Assembly (NCBI GenBank): GCA_029261855.1 | Contig: JAJDAN010000089.1 | Span: forward strand, 186,001-250,000 | Length of the DNA stretch: 64,000 nt | Direction of reading: 5' to 3' | From: Deltaproteobacteria bacterium | Lineage (GTDB): Bacteria; Myxococcota_A; UBA9160; UBA4427 | Part shown: positions 44,844 to 52,932 of the stretch, one piece after another | Layout of the letters: every line of letters begins with the position of its first letter | How positions within the stretch are numbered: the first letter of the stretch is position 1 | The notes under the pieces: model-generated | The model's input: the letters and a program-made list of their open reading frames with translations, nothing else | Told to the model about the DNA's origin: nothing | The model's database searches: none | Position numbers and translations under genes: made by a program

Positions 44844-46132
44844 CGGGCTTCCTCGTCTGTGGGGGGCTCGAAGAGCGGCGCCCCGAAGCGATCGCCGAAG
44901 GCGACCTGGTCCACCGGTCGCCGCGACAGCGGTCCGTGCCCTCCCCCTACGGGCCAGCCGATGGGGACGAAGGCACAGGTCGCCCAGGGTTCCGGGATCT
45001 CGAGCAACTGGCGGACCTCCTGCTCGCGACTGCAGAGCAACGTCGTCAGCACGCATCCAAGTCCCTCGGCGCGGCAGGCGAGCAGCAGGTTCTGAACCGC
45101 CGGGTAGACCGATGCACCGCCCACCACCGAAGGCCGGCCGAGGCCCGCGTCGGTGATGTGGAGGCGGTCCGGGTGAAAGCAGAACACGTTCACCACCGGG
45201 ACGTCCTGCAGCGTGTCCGCCAGGTAGTCGCCGGCTTGCAGCGCGCGTTCCGCAGGCTCGCGGATGGCTTCGGGCAACGGCGCGACGAGCGCACGCCTTG
45301 CCGACGCATAGTCGGCCCATAGATCCCGGTACAGCGCCGCGAGCGCCCTCTTCCGCGCCGGATCGCGAACGGCGATGACGTGCCACGGCTGCAGGTTCCC
45401 GCCCGACGGTGCCCAGGTTGCCGCGCGCAGCACGCGTTCGAGGATCGCATCGGGGACAGGATCCGGACGCAGGCGCCGGACGGCGCGGGTCGTCGCTGCC
45501 GCTTCGTAGAGGTCACTGCCCGCCCGGGCGACACCGGCGGGCGGTCCTACGACCGGCAGCTCGGCGGAAGGACCGGGCGGGTCGAAGCTCTCGAGGATGC
45601 CGGAGACCAGCTGGTAGAAGCCAACCAGGGTCACGACCTCGACGAGCGCGCGCTCCCCCAGATCCTTGCGGGCTCGCTCGAGCGTATCGGCTTCGAGCCG
45701 CCGACGTTCCACCAGCTCGTGGGCGACGTCGTGGGCAGCCTGGCAGGCCGCGTCCTCGAGCAGGGGGCGACGACCCTTCCCGATCGCGTCGATGGCGGAC
45801 TCCGCGACTCCCTCGCGGCGGGCGACGATGCCGTGCACCCACCATTCGAAGTCCGCCGACCAGGCCTTCGCGACCACCAGAACCGCGATCTCGCGCGCGG
45901 CTGCGGGCAGGACGGTGTCCGTGCGCAGGGCCATGCCCACGCGCTCGAGGTGCTCGCCGAGTACGGGCGTGCGCAGCCAGGCATCGAAGGGACCCGTCAG
46001 GCTACCGTCGTCGCGTCGGATCAGGCGCGCCGCCTGACCGCGCGGACTCGCGAGGACCGCGTCGTAGAGCCTTCGTTGCGCCTCGTCGAGGGAATCCGGC
46101 GTGAGCGGGACGAGCCGCTGCCCGCCGCTCAT
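44840..46132 (-). CDS. Carboxymuconolactone-decarboxylase-like domain fused to a nitroreductase
   Basis: The 430-residue protein joins two enzymes. Residues about 1-190 resemble the CMD/AhpD-like all-helical family, with LREIAVLVVAKAW-type and WWVHGIVARREGV segments, though the AhpD CxxC pair is absent. Residues about 205-415 are a nitroreductase with AVRRLRPDPVPDAILERVLRAATWAPSGGNLQPWHV and VGGASVYPAVQNLLLACRAEGLG, which form the FMN and NAD(P)H site. It overlaps both neighbours as ATGA. The substrate is unknown; flavin reduction of an enone or nitro group followed by conversion in the CMD domain is possible. Confidence 0.87.
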   Translation of the reverse strand: MSGGQRLVPLTPDSLDEAQRRLYDAVLASPRGQAARLIRRDDGSLTGPFDAWLRTPVLGEHLERVGMALRTDTVLPAAAREIAVLVVAKAWSADFEWWVHGIVARREGVAESAIDAIGKGRRPLLEDAACQAAHDVAHELVERRRLEADTLERARKDLGERALVEVVTLVGFYQLVSGILESFDPPGPSAELPVVGPPAGVARAGSDLYEAAATTRAVRRLRPDPVPDAILERVLRAATWAPSGGNLQPWHVIAVRDPARKRALAALYRDLWADYASARRALVAPLPEAIREPAERALQAGDYLADTLQDVPVVNVFCFHPDRLHITDAGLGRPSVVGGASVYPAVQNLLLACRAEGLGCVLTTLLCSREQEVRQLLEIPEPWATCAFVPIGWPVGGGHGPLSRRPVDQVAFGDRFGAPLFEPPTDEEAR

Positions 46133-46689
46133 CGGTACAGCTCCTGCTGCAGGATCTGGTCTTCGGGGATTCCCTCCCGATGGAGCGCGACCATGCGCTC
46201 GGGGTCGAACGAGAAGCCGACGAAGTTGCGATCGAAGGCGCCCGTTGCAAACCAGGCGTCCATCTCCTCTCGGGTCTTCTGGTTGTCGACCTGCAACTCG
46301 ACCTCGTTGCCGTCCGGATCGAAGTAGTAGAGCGACGTCGTGAAGCCGTGATTGATGCAGTGGTCGGGCACGATGCCCACGTCCTTCAGCCTCAGGTAGG
46401 CGGCAACCAGGTCTTCGAGGGTTTCGACCGCGTAGGCGAAATGCACGACGCCCGCGGCCTTCGTGTCGCGGGGCGTCGCGCTGGGGTCGTTGCCGATCAT
46501 GACGCGGTGGTGCTCTTCGTCGTAGGACAGGAAGCAGAGGACCCCGTTCTCGAACATCGGCTTCGCTGCGAGCACGGTCTTGTACCAGCGCGTCATCTTG
46601 TCGAACTGCGGCGTCTTGAGGACCAGGTGGGAGAAGCGCGACGGTCGCAGGTGGGCCGGCTCCGGCTCGATCAGGCGGGCGGTTTCCAT
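46129..46689 (-). CDS. VOC-family protein (extradiol-dioxygenase-like)
   Basis: The 186-residue protein has two beta-alpha-beta-beta-beta modules. Candidate metal ligands are His21 in FSHLVLKT, His83 in VVHFAYAV and Glu131 in GNEVELQ, the 2-His-1-carboxylate pattern of extradiol dioxygenases, though glyoxalase-like roles are also possible. The ATG at 46689 is preferred because GGAGG lies six bases before it; the ATG at 46701 is part of that same ribosome binding site. It heads the operon with the nitroreductase fusion and the GST. Two operator-like repeats lie upstream. Confidence 0.85.
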   Translation of the reverse strand: METARLIEPEPAHLRPSRFSHLVLKTPQFDKMTRWYKTVLAAKPMFENGVLCFLSYDEEHHRVMIGNDPSATPRDTKAAGVVHFAYAVETLEDLVAAYLRLKDVGIVPDHCINHGFTTSLYYFDPDGNEVELQVDNQKTREEMDAWFATGAFDRNFVGFSFDPERMVALHREGIPEDQILQQELYR

Positions 46690-46723
46690 GAATTCCTCCA
46701 TAAATTCAGCGTGTTACGAATTT

Positions 46724-46745
46724 GGCTGGTCACTTGAACAACTCG
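46724..46745. promoter_or_regulatory. Operator-like site 1 before the VOC operon
   Basis: This 22-base site contains TGGTCACTTGAACAA, an imperfect palindrome of the form TGTTCA-N2-TGAACA. It matches a second site starting exactly 50 bases away and a third before the TetR gene at 48944; 13 of 22 positions are identical in all three. It lies just upstream of the VOC gene. Confidence 0.55.
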
Positions 46746-46773
46746 TTGAGCGCGAGCCTACGACCTCCCCATT

Positions 46774-46795
46774 GGCTTGTCAAGTGAACAGTTCG
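46774..46795. promoter_or_regulatory. Operator-like site 2 between the divergent genes
   Basis: The core TTGTCAAGTGAACAGTT repeats the pattern of site 1 on the same strand, 50 bases (about five helical turns) away. The spacing would let two repressor dimers bind one DNA face. It lies between the VOC operon and the cupredoxin-like gene and could control both. Confidence 0.55.
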
Positions 46796-46881
46796 CTGTC
46801 TGCGCCTCCCAGACCCCGGTCACCGCGTGGGGTACGCTGACGGCCTTTCGCGGACCCGCCGCGAACACCAAGGAGACCGTC

Positions 46882-47544
46882 GTGAAGATGCGCAGCGCCC
46901 CCCGATTCATCTGGACCCTGCTCTTCGGCCTGATGCTGGCCGCCGCCGCCAACGTCGGCGTCGTCACCGGGGCCCACGCCCAGGCCATCCAGAAGGAGAC
47001 CGTCGGCACTGCCTTCACGGGCGAGGTGACTGCGGTCGATGCGAAGGCGGGCACGATCAGCGTCAAGGGAGCAAACGACGAGAAGGGCACCTTCCACGTC
47101 GACGCCAAGGCGACGACGATCATGTCCGGCAGCCAGAAGGTGGGACTGTCCGCGCTGCACGCGGGCGAGTGGATCACGATCTCCGCAGACACGCGAAAGG
47201 GCAAGCAGGTCGCGACCTACATCGAGGTCGTCGAGGACGCGAGCGGAGCGGGTGGTCAGGCCAAGGCGCTCGCAACTGCAGCCGCCGCGACGGTGCAGGT
47301 CCGCCACAACAGACTGACCCCCGCCGTCGTCCAGCTTCGCGCGGGCCAGTCGGTGACCTTCCACAATCTGGACAAGATGCCGGGTGGGCACACCGTGGAG
47401 GCGCCCGACGGCTCGTTCTCGAGTCCGCCCCTCGACCAGGGTCAGAGCTGGTCGCACAGCTTCGACGTACCCGGGATCTATCCCGTCCGCATCAAGGAAC
47501 ACCCTGCGGCAGAAGCCAGCATCGTGGTCGAAGCCGCCGATTGA
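46882..47544 (+). CDS. Exported protein with a cupredoxin-like domain lacking the type-1 copper Cys
   Basis: The 220-residue protein has a signal peptide, a small beta domain (about 35-115, with TGEVTAVDAKAGTISVKG) of the type seen in periplasmic metal or nucleic-acid-fold proteins, and a plastocyanin-like C-domain (about 130-220). That domain keeps one His in PGGHTVEAP and another in IKEHP, but the usual Cys and Met ligands are replaced, so it probably does not hold type-1 copper. The GTG at 46882 is chosen because AAGGAG lies six bases before it. The stop overlaps the TTG start of the permease gene. Confidence 0.8.
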   Translation: MKMRSAPRFIWTLLFGLMLAAAANVGVVTGAHAQAIQKETVGTAFTGEVTAVDAKAGTISVKGANDEKGTFHVDAKATTIMSGSQKVGLSALHAGEWITISADTRKGKQVATYIEVVEDASGAGGQAKALATAAAATVQVRHNRLTPAVVQLRAGQSVTFHNLDKMPGGHTVEAPDGSFSSPPLDQGQSWSHSFDVPGIYPVRIKEHPAAEASIVVEAAD

Positions 47545-48902
47545 CCCAGGACGCGTCGCCGGACGATCGCGAGGCCTCCTCCAGCGCCGACACTGGCGCC
47601 GACGCCGGAAGCCGGCTCGGCACCTTCTCGACCCTGTCGATCGGCATCGGCGGCATGGTGGGGGGTGGCATCTTCGCCGTGACCGGGCTGACCATCGAGG
47701 TCACCCGGGGTGCGGCGCCTCTCGGCTTCGCGATCGCGGGAGTCGTCGCGCTCCTCACCAGCTACTCCTATCTCAAGCTGACCCTGCGCTTCCCGGGGCA
47801 GGGCGGCACCGTCGACTTCCTGAACCGCGCGTTCGGGACCGGCATCTGGACGGGCGCGGCCAACATCCTGCTGCTGCTCAGCTACGTGGTACTGGTCGCG
47901 ATCTACGCCTACGCGTTCGGAAGCTACGGCGCGAGCTTCTTCCCCGAGGCGGAGCGCGCGTTCTGGCGCCACGTCGGGATCAACGCGGTCATCGTCGGAC
48001 TCGTCCTCGTCAACGCGCTGGGGCCGCAGCTCGTCGTTCGGTCCGAGAACTTCTTCAACGCAGCGAAGATGCTGCTGCTGTTCGCGTTCATCGTCGCGGG
48101 CTTGTCCACGCCGATGGAATGGAGCCGCCTGGGGACCGAGAACTTCGTGTCGCCCATGGGTCTCGTCGCCGGCGCGATGCTGATCTTCCTCAACTACGAA
48201 GGCTTCGAGCTGATCGCGAATGCTTCCGGGGAGGTCGCGAACCCGAAGCGCACGCTTCCCATCGCCTACATGGGGGGCGTCGCGATCGTGATCGTGCTCT
48301 ACGTCCTGATCGCGATGGTCGTGGTGGGGCACCTTTCTTTCGCCGCCGTTGCGCAGGTCAGCGACCACGCCTTGTCCGCGGCCGCGGAATCCAGCGCGGG
48401 TCGACTCGGCTTCGTCGCAATCGGCGCCGCGGCTCTGCTGGCGACGAGCTCGGCCATCAACGCGACCTTCTTCAGTACGGGCCGACTCACCTACATCATC
48501 GCGCGCAGCGGAGAGCTGCCCAGGGAACTCGAGCGCAAGGTCCTCGGTCAGCACCTCGAGGGCACGCTGATCACGGCAGCCCTCAGCCTGGGGATCGCGA
48601 ACTTCGTTCCCCTGGAGGCGATCGCGACCATGGGGAGCGCGGGATTCCTGCTGATCTTCGCGGCGGTCAACATTGCCAACGTCCGACTCGCCCGGGAGAC
48701 GGACAGCCACGCGTGGATCTCTGCGCTCGCCGCACTCGCCACCGTGCTGGCCGTGATCCTCTTGTGCGTCCAGGTCGACGAGAACCCGGCCACGCGACGG
48801 CACCTCTGGATCCTCGTGGGCATGATCACCGGGTCGTTCGCCTTCGAGTTCGGCTTCCGGCGTTGGACCGGGCGACGGGACGGGGCCGGAGGAAAGCCCT
48901 GA
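47541..48902 (+). CDS. APC-superfamily amino acid/organic cation permease
   Basis: The 453-residue transporter has about twelve membrane helices. The first contains GIGGMVGGGIFAVTG, matching the glycine-rich substrate and ion site of APC transporters, and another contains LIFLNYEGFELIANASGEVANPKRTLP, also family-typical. Substrate is unknown. The TTG start overlaps the preceding stop (TTGA), and no closer ATG keeps the first helix, so translational coupling is likely. The pairing with a cupredoxin-like protein is unusual. Confidence 0.87.
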   Translation: MTQDASPDDREASSSADTGADAGSRLGTFSTLSIGIGGMVGGGIFAVTGLTIEVTRGAAPLGFAIAGVVALLTSYSYLKLTLRFPGQGGTVDFLNRAFGTGIWTGAANILLLLSYVVLVAIYAYAFGSYGASFFPEAERAFWRHVGINAVIVGLVLVNALGPQLVVRSENFFNAAKMLLLFAFIVAGLSTPMEWSRLGTENFVSPMGLVAGAMLIFLNYEGFELIANASGEVANPKRTLPIAYMGGVAIVIVLYVLIAMVVVGHLSFAAVAQVSDHALSAAAESSAGRLGFVAIGAAALLATSSAINATFFSTGRLTYIIARSGELPRELERKVLGQHLEGTLITAALSLGIANFVPLEAIATMGSAGFLLIFAAVNIANVRLARETDSHAWISALAALATVLAVILLCVQVDENPATRRHLWILVGMITGSFAFEFGFRRWTGRRDGAGGKP

Positions 48903-48908
48903 CCCCCC

Positions 48909-48937
48909 TTGTCCCTGACTGGTCAGCTGAATAAGCT
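48909..48937 (+). promoter_or_regulatory. Promoter of the TetR gene, probably leaderless
   Basis: TTGTCC (48909-48914) and TAAGCT (48932-48937) are 17 bases apart. Six bases separate the -10-like box from the ATG at 48944 and no Shine-Dalgarno sequence is present, so transcription may start at the start codon. Operator-like site 3 covers the spacer and -10 box. Confidence 0.45.
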
Positions 48938-48938
48938 G
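48917..48938. promoter_or_regulatory. Operator-like site 3 over the TetR promoter
   Basis: TGGTCAGCTGAATAA follows the same pattern as sites 1 and 2 near 46.7 kb. Overlap with the TetR promoter suggests autorepression and links this regulator to the VOC-nitroreductase-GST operon. Confidence 0.5.
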
Positions 48939-48943
48939 CAGCC

Positions 48944-49561
48944 ATGGCCAACGCACCCGCCACCACCCGCGCGCAGCAACGCGCCGATACCCGCGAGCGC
49001 ATCGTCGAAGCCGCGCTCGAGGCCTTCGCCGAGAAGGGCTTCCGCGGCGCCAGCACCCGGGACATCGCGCAGCGCGCCGGCACCAACCAGGGCCTGATCA
49101 CCTACCACTTCCGCAGCAAGGACGACCTCTGGCAGGCCGCGGCGGATCGCATCTTCGGAATGCTGCAGAAGAGTCTGGGCGAGCGACTCGGCTCTCTCGA
49201 CGTCCGCGACCCCCGCGAACGCGCCCGCGAGGCCATCCGTGCCTACGTGCGCTTCGCCGCAGCACATCCGGAGCTGTTCCGGCTGATGGTCGACGAGGGC
49301 AAGAACTCTGAAGACCGGATGAAGTGGCTCGTCGACACACACCTGAAGCCGCGCTTCGACGAGTTCGCCCGGGCGGGCGGCTCGCCCATCTCCGGATCGA
49401 ATCCGTCGCTGCTGCCCCATGCCTACTACGTGATGGCCGGCGCCGGCTCACTCATCTTCGCGGTCGCGCCGGAGTGCCGGCGTCTGACCGGCCTCGACCC
49501 CACGACGGAGGCCGCCATCGAGGCTCACGCGAACTTCGTCGCGGACCTGCTGGCCCCATGA
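48944..49561 (+). CDS. TetR-family transcriptional regulator
   Basis: The 205-residue regulator has the N-terminal helix-turn-helix (about 15-62) with RIVEAALEAFAEKGFRGASTRDIAQRAGTNQGLITYHF and a helical ligand-binding domain. Family members usually repress their own and neighbouring genes until a small molecule binds. Operator-like site 3 overlaps its promoter, and sites 1 and 2 lie before the VOC operon 2 kb away. Its stop overlaps the start of the next gene (ATGA). Confidence 0.92.
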   Translation: MANAPATTRAQQRADTRERIVEAALEAFAEKGFRGASTRDIAQRAGTNQGLITYHFRSKDDLWQAAADRIFGMLQKSLGERLGSLDVRDPRERAREAIRAYVRFAAAHPELFRLMVDEGKNSEDRMKWLVDTHLKPRFDEFARAGGSPISGSNPSLLPHAYYVMAGAGSLIFAVAPECRRLTGLDPTTEAAIEAHANFVADLLAP

Positions 49562-50229
49562 CGACCCGGATCAAGCGAACGTCGGTCCCCCCGATTGCCC
49601 GGGCCGTGCTGAGCGCCGTCCTTGCATTCCATGGCCTCGGTTGCGTCGGCGCCCAATCGAACGACGCGCGTCGCTTCGATTCGTTCCCGCCGGAGACCCT
49701 GTCCGGCGAGTCCCGCTATGGGATCTCCATCGCGGCCTACGTCCAGGTTCAGGGCGCGGAGGCCGCGAGCTCGCTGCGGGGGGGGACCACGAGCAACGCC
49801 CGCAATGCCTACGCGTACTGGCTCGAGCGCACCCGGCGCGCGAGGGTCGACGAAGCGGGGCCGTATCGCGCCCAGATCCTGGTCGAAGACCGGGGTTCGG
49901 GCTCTGGCGCGGTCTTCGCCGGCTTCGTCACCGTGCTCAGCCTGTACGTGATTCCGTCCTGGGCGAGCCACGACTACCGGACGACGGTCCGTGTCCTGGA
50001 CGAGGCGGGCCAGGTCGTTGGACAGACGTACTTCAGGCACCGGCTCACGGTCGTCCAGCAGCTCTTCATGGCGCTGGCGATGCCCTTCACCAGCATCCAG
50101 TCGAGCTACGACAAGATGTGGAACGCCGTGATGCGCGATGCGGCAGCGTGGACCGTCGAGAGCCTCGACGCCTCCTCTCCCGAGGCCTCCCGCGACGCCT
50201 CTCCCGAAGCCCAGCACCCGGAACCCTGA
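49558..50229 (+). CDS. Putative lipoprotein of unknown function
   Basis: The 223-residue product has an N-terminal hydrophobic region with a possible lipobox GLGC (Cys29). The middle contains a hydrophobic stretch (about 115-135: GAVFAGFVTVLSLYVIPSW), and the C-terminus is rich in Ser/Pro/Glu with a repeated SPEASRDASPEA. The general form resembles exported proteins with a short membrane loop. It is translationally coupled to the TetR gene, which is uncommon and may reflect only compact gene order. No family is recognised. Confidence 0.65.
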   Translation: MTTRIKRTSVPPIARAVLSAVLAFHGLGCVGAQSNDARRFDSFPPETLSGESRYGISIAAYVQVQGAEAASSLRGGTTSNARNAYAYWLERTRRARVDEAGPYRAQILVEDRGSGSGAVFAGFVTVLSLYVIPSWASHDYRTTVRVLDEAGQVVGQTYFRHRLTVVQQLFMALAMPFTSIQSSYDKMWNAVMRDAAAWTVESLDASSPEASRDASPEAQHPEP

Positions 50230-50282
50230 TGTTCGAGATCCGCCCGCCCGGGGCGTTCTAGGCAGCCCGAGCCAGCGAGCGG

Positions 50283-51737
50283 TCAGGCCAGCTCGAAGTC
50301 TTCCCAGCGAGGCGCCTTCATGTCGGCCTCGAACTTGTCGAAAGTCCACGGCCAGGACGCGATTCGTCCGTGTGGGTCCATGTACCAGCTGCGGCAGCCG
50401 CTGGCCCAGACCGTGTGCGGCAGCTGATCGCGCAGAGCGTCGTTGAACACCCGCGCTGCGCTCGCCTTCGGCGCAGCCTCGGACAACTCTCCCGCCGCGA
50501 TGCGCCGGATGATCTGGAGTGCGAAGCCGAACTGTCGCTCCGCGGTCTGCAGCCAGGAGAAGTTCCCGATGGGGCTGTTGGGCCCGCCGATCATGAACCA
50601 GTTCGGAAAGCCCGGAACCATGACCGTCAGATAGCCCTCGTTCCCGTCGGCCCAGGCATCGTCGAGCGTCAGGCCGTCGCGCCCGCTCACGTTCATGGGG
50701 CGCACGAAACCGTGGGCATCGAAGCCCGTCGCAAAGACCAGGACGTCGAGGGCGTGCAAGCGTCCGTCTCGGGTCCTGACGCCAGCCGGGCAGATCGCTT
50801 CGATGCCCTCGGTGACGAGCTCGGCCTGGGGCTGCTGGACGGCCTCGTAGAAGCCGTCGGACATCACCAGTCGCTTGCAGCCGACCTTGTAGTCGGGAGT
50901 GAGGCGGCGGCGCAGATCCGGGTCTCGCACCGTGGCGAGATACTCCTCACAAGCAGCGGCAAGGTCGCCATAGGCGGTCGCGTTCTCTCCCACCACGGCC
51001 GCGGCGAACTCGGTGTTCTGCCAACCCGTCAGGCGGTCGTATTCGGCTTCGAGCAGCTCGGGCTCGGACCGGTAGGCATCGCGCTTCTCGCGGGAAATCG
51101 GCTTGTTGGGTAGCTGACGGATCCACTGAGGCGTGCGTTGGAACAGCGAGAGCTTCTCGACGTCGTCGATGACGGCGCAGACGATCTGCGTTGCCGTCGA
51201 TCCGGTTCCGATGATCCCGACGCGCTTGCCTGCGAGGCTCACTTCGTCGTCCCAGCGAGCGGTGTGAAACGAAGGGCCATCGAAGCTGTCGACGCCGGGG
51301 ATGTCGGGCAAGACCGGGTGGTGCAGGATCCCGGTGGCGGTCACGACCGCATCGAAGCTTCCCTCGTCGCCCTGTACGCTCTCGAGCCGCCATCGACCTT
51401 CGACGTAGTCCGCACGCACGATCTCGCTTTCGTAGCGGACCCGCTGCGCGACGTCGTGGCGGTCGGCGATGTGCTCGAGATAGGCGAGGATCTCGCCGCC
51501 CGGCGAGAAGACATGGCTCCACTCGGCGTTCGGGGCGAACGAGTAGCGGTAGGCCAGCGACGGGACATCGCATGCGATCCCCGGGTAGCGATTGTCGCGC
51601 CAGGTGCCGCCTAGAGAGCTCGCCTTCTCGAAGACCGTGACATCATCGAAGCCCGCCTCGCGCAGCTTGATGACGGCCATCAGCCCGGACGCACCGGCTC
51701 CGATGACCGCGATCCGGAGTCGTCTCGTTCGCTCCAC
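50283..51737 (-). CDS. Flavin-containing monooxygenase, Baeyer-Villiger type
   Basis: The 484-residue enzyme inserts oxygen next to a ketone or oxidises a soft heteroatom using NADPH and FAD. It has an FAD Rossmann motif GAGASG (13-18), the type I Baeyer-Villiger fingerprint F152-x-G154-x3-H158-x3-W162, and a second nucleotide motif GIIGTGSTA (174-182). The GTG at 51737 is preferred because GAGGG lies upstream and the Rossmann fold starts at once. It follows an esterase gene by 17 bases. A monooxygenase making an ester followed by an esterase is a well-known degradative pair. Confidence 0.92.
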   Translation of the reverse strand: MERTRRLRIAVIGAGASGLMAVIKLREAGFDDVTVFEKASSLGGTWRDNRYPGIACDVPSLAYRYSFAPNAEWSHVFSPGGEILAYLEHIADRHDVAQRVRYESEIVRADYVEGRWRLESVQGDEGSFDAVVTATGILHHPVLPDIPGVDSFDGPSFHTARWDDEVSLAGKRVGIIGTGSTATQIVCAVIDDVEKLSLFQRTPQWIRQLPNKPISREKRDAYRSEPELLEAEYDRLTGWQNTEFAAAVVGENATAYGDLAAACEEYLATVRDPDLRRRLTPDYKVGCKRLVMSDGFYEAVQQPQAELVTEGIEAICPAGVRTRDGRLHALDVLVFATGFDAHGFVRPMNVSGRDGLTLDDAWADGNEGYLTVMVPGFPNWFMIGGPNSPIGNFSWLQTAERQFGFALQIIRRIAAGELSEAAPKASAARVFNDALRDQLPHTVWASGCRSWYMDPHGRIASWPWTFDKFEADMKAPRWEDFELA

Positions 51738-51754
51738 CTCGCCGCCCTCGCGAC

Positions 51755-52801
51755 TCAGCGGCTCGGCTGCCGGCAGAACTCGGCGATGCTGCGCGCCGTG
51801 TCCCGGCTGATCTCGGGACACGCAACGGGGAAGATCTCGGTGCCATGGATCGTTCCCATCACCTGCCGGCAACGCGCCTCGACTCCCTCGCGAAGCAGCA
51901 AGCGGTAGAAATTCACGCCCTCGTCTCGGAGGGGATCGCATTCGTTCACGCTGATCATCGTGGGCGGCAACCCGCGCACGTCCTCGCCGCTGGCGAAGCC
52001 CGGCCACGCCAGGGGATTCCGCTTCTCGAGTTCTTCGATCCCGTAGGCCATCGCGCCCTGGTTGCTGTGCAGGTCGAGCAGGATGCCGTTGTTCTCGACC
52101 GAAGACGGATTCTCCGGCAGCGGCCAGATCCCGGCGATGTACGGACACAGGGCATACAGACCCTGGATGAGCCCGATGTCGCCGTCGCGCTTCAGCCGCA
52201 AACCCGTCGCCAGGGTCAGGTTTCCGCCGCCGCTCTCCCCCGCGACGATCACCCGCGCCGGGTCGACGTTGAGATCTGCGGCGTTCGCGACGACCCACTT
52301 CAGGCCGGACACGCAGTCGTTCAGCCCGGCCGGGTAGGGGGCCACCTCCGGCGCCGAGCTCGGCTGGACGGCGTTCCGGAAGTCGACCATCGCGACGTTC
52401 ACGCCCTGCGCGGCGATGATCTTGCCCCAGGCGCGGTAGTTGCCGTCGTAGCACGACATCGTCTGCATCCCGCCGCCGTGGATGTAGTAGACCGTCGGCA
52501 GGGGTGCCTGGGCCGCCTCCGGCTGGATCAGCTGGATCTTCACGGTGTTGCCGTCGGGCGACGACTCGAACTCGCGGGTGCTGATCTGGAGACCCGTCGA
52601 AGGAGCGACGGTCTCGTTGTCGCACATCTCCATGAACCCGTTCAGCGCGGCGATCGCGGCCTGGGCTTCCTCGCTGTTCGCCTGCGCGAGGATCTCGTCC
52701 CGGCTGGCAACGTCCTTGGGCGTCGGGAAGTTCATCAGGCCGAAGATGGCCTTGATGCGCGGGTCGATCCGGGGGTCGTCGGAGAGCTTCGAGCTGGCCA
52801 T
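51755..52801 (-). CDS. Alpha/beta hydrolase (HSL-type esterase)
   Basis: The 348-residue esterase has the oxyanion segment YIHGGGMQ and the nucleophile elbow GESGGGN of the hormone-sensitive-lipase branch. The catalytic Asp probably lies in NECDPLRDEG and the His in GTIHGTEIF. The ATG at 52801 is chosen because AAAGGGA precedes it well; an in-frame upstream start at 52858 is less supported. It is the first gene before the Baeyer-Villiger monooxygenase and would hydrolyse ester or lactone products. Confidence 0.9.
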   Translation of the reverse strand: MASSKLSDDPRIDPRIKAIFGLMNFPTPKDVASRDEILAQANSEEAQAAIAALNGFMEMCDNETVAPSTGLQISTREFESSPDGNTVKIQLIQPEAAQAPLPTVYYIHGGGMQTMSCYDGNYRAWGKIIAAQGVNVAMVDFRNAVQPSSAPEVAPYPAGLNDCVSGLKWVVANAADLNVDPARVIVAGESGGGNLTLATGLRLKRDGDIGLIQGLYALCPYIAGIWPLPENPSSVENNGILLDLHSNQGAMAYGIEELEKRNPLAWPGFASGEDVRGLPPTMISVNECDPLRDEGVNFYRLLLREGVEARCRQVMGTIHGTEIFPVACPEISRDTARSIAEFCRQPSR

Positions 52802-52932
52802 GGGGGTTCCCTTTCTGGGCTCGGTAACTGGGGCCCCCGACTCTATCAAACAGGCCACCCTGCGCGGGGGGGCCCGGGATGTGCCTTGCGCGATTCGGTA
52901 GCGTTCCCGCCCACGACTCAGAGGAGAAGAAG

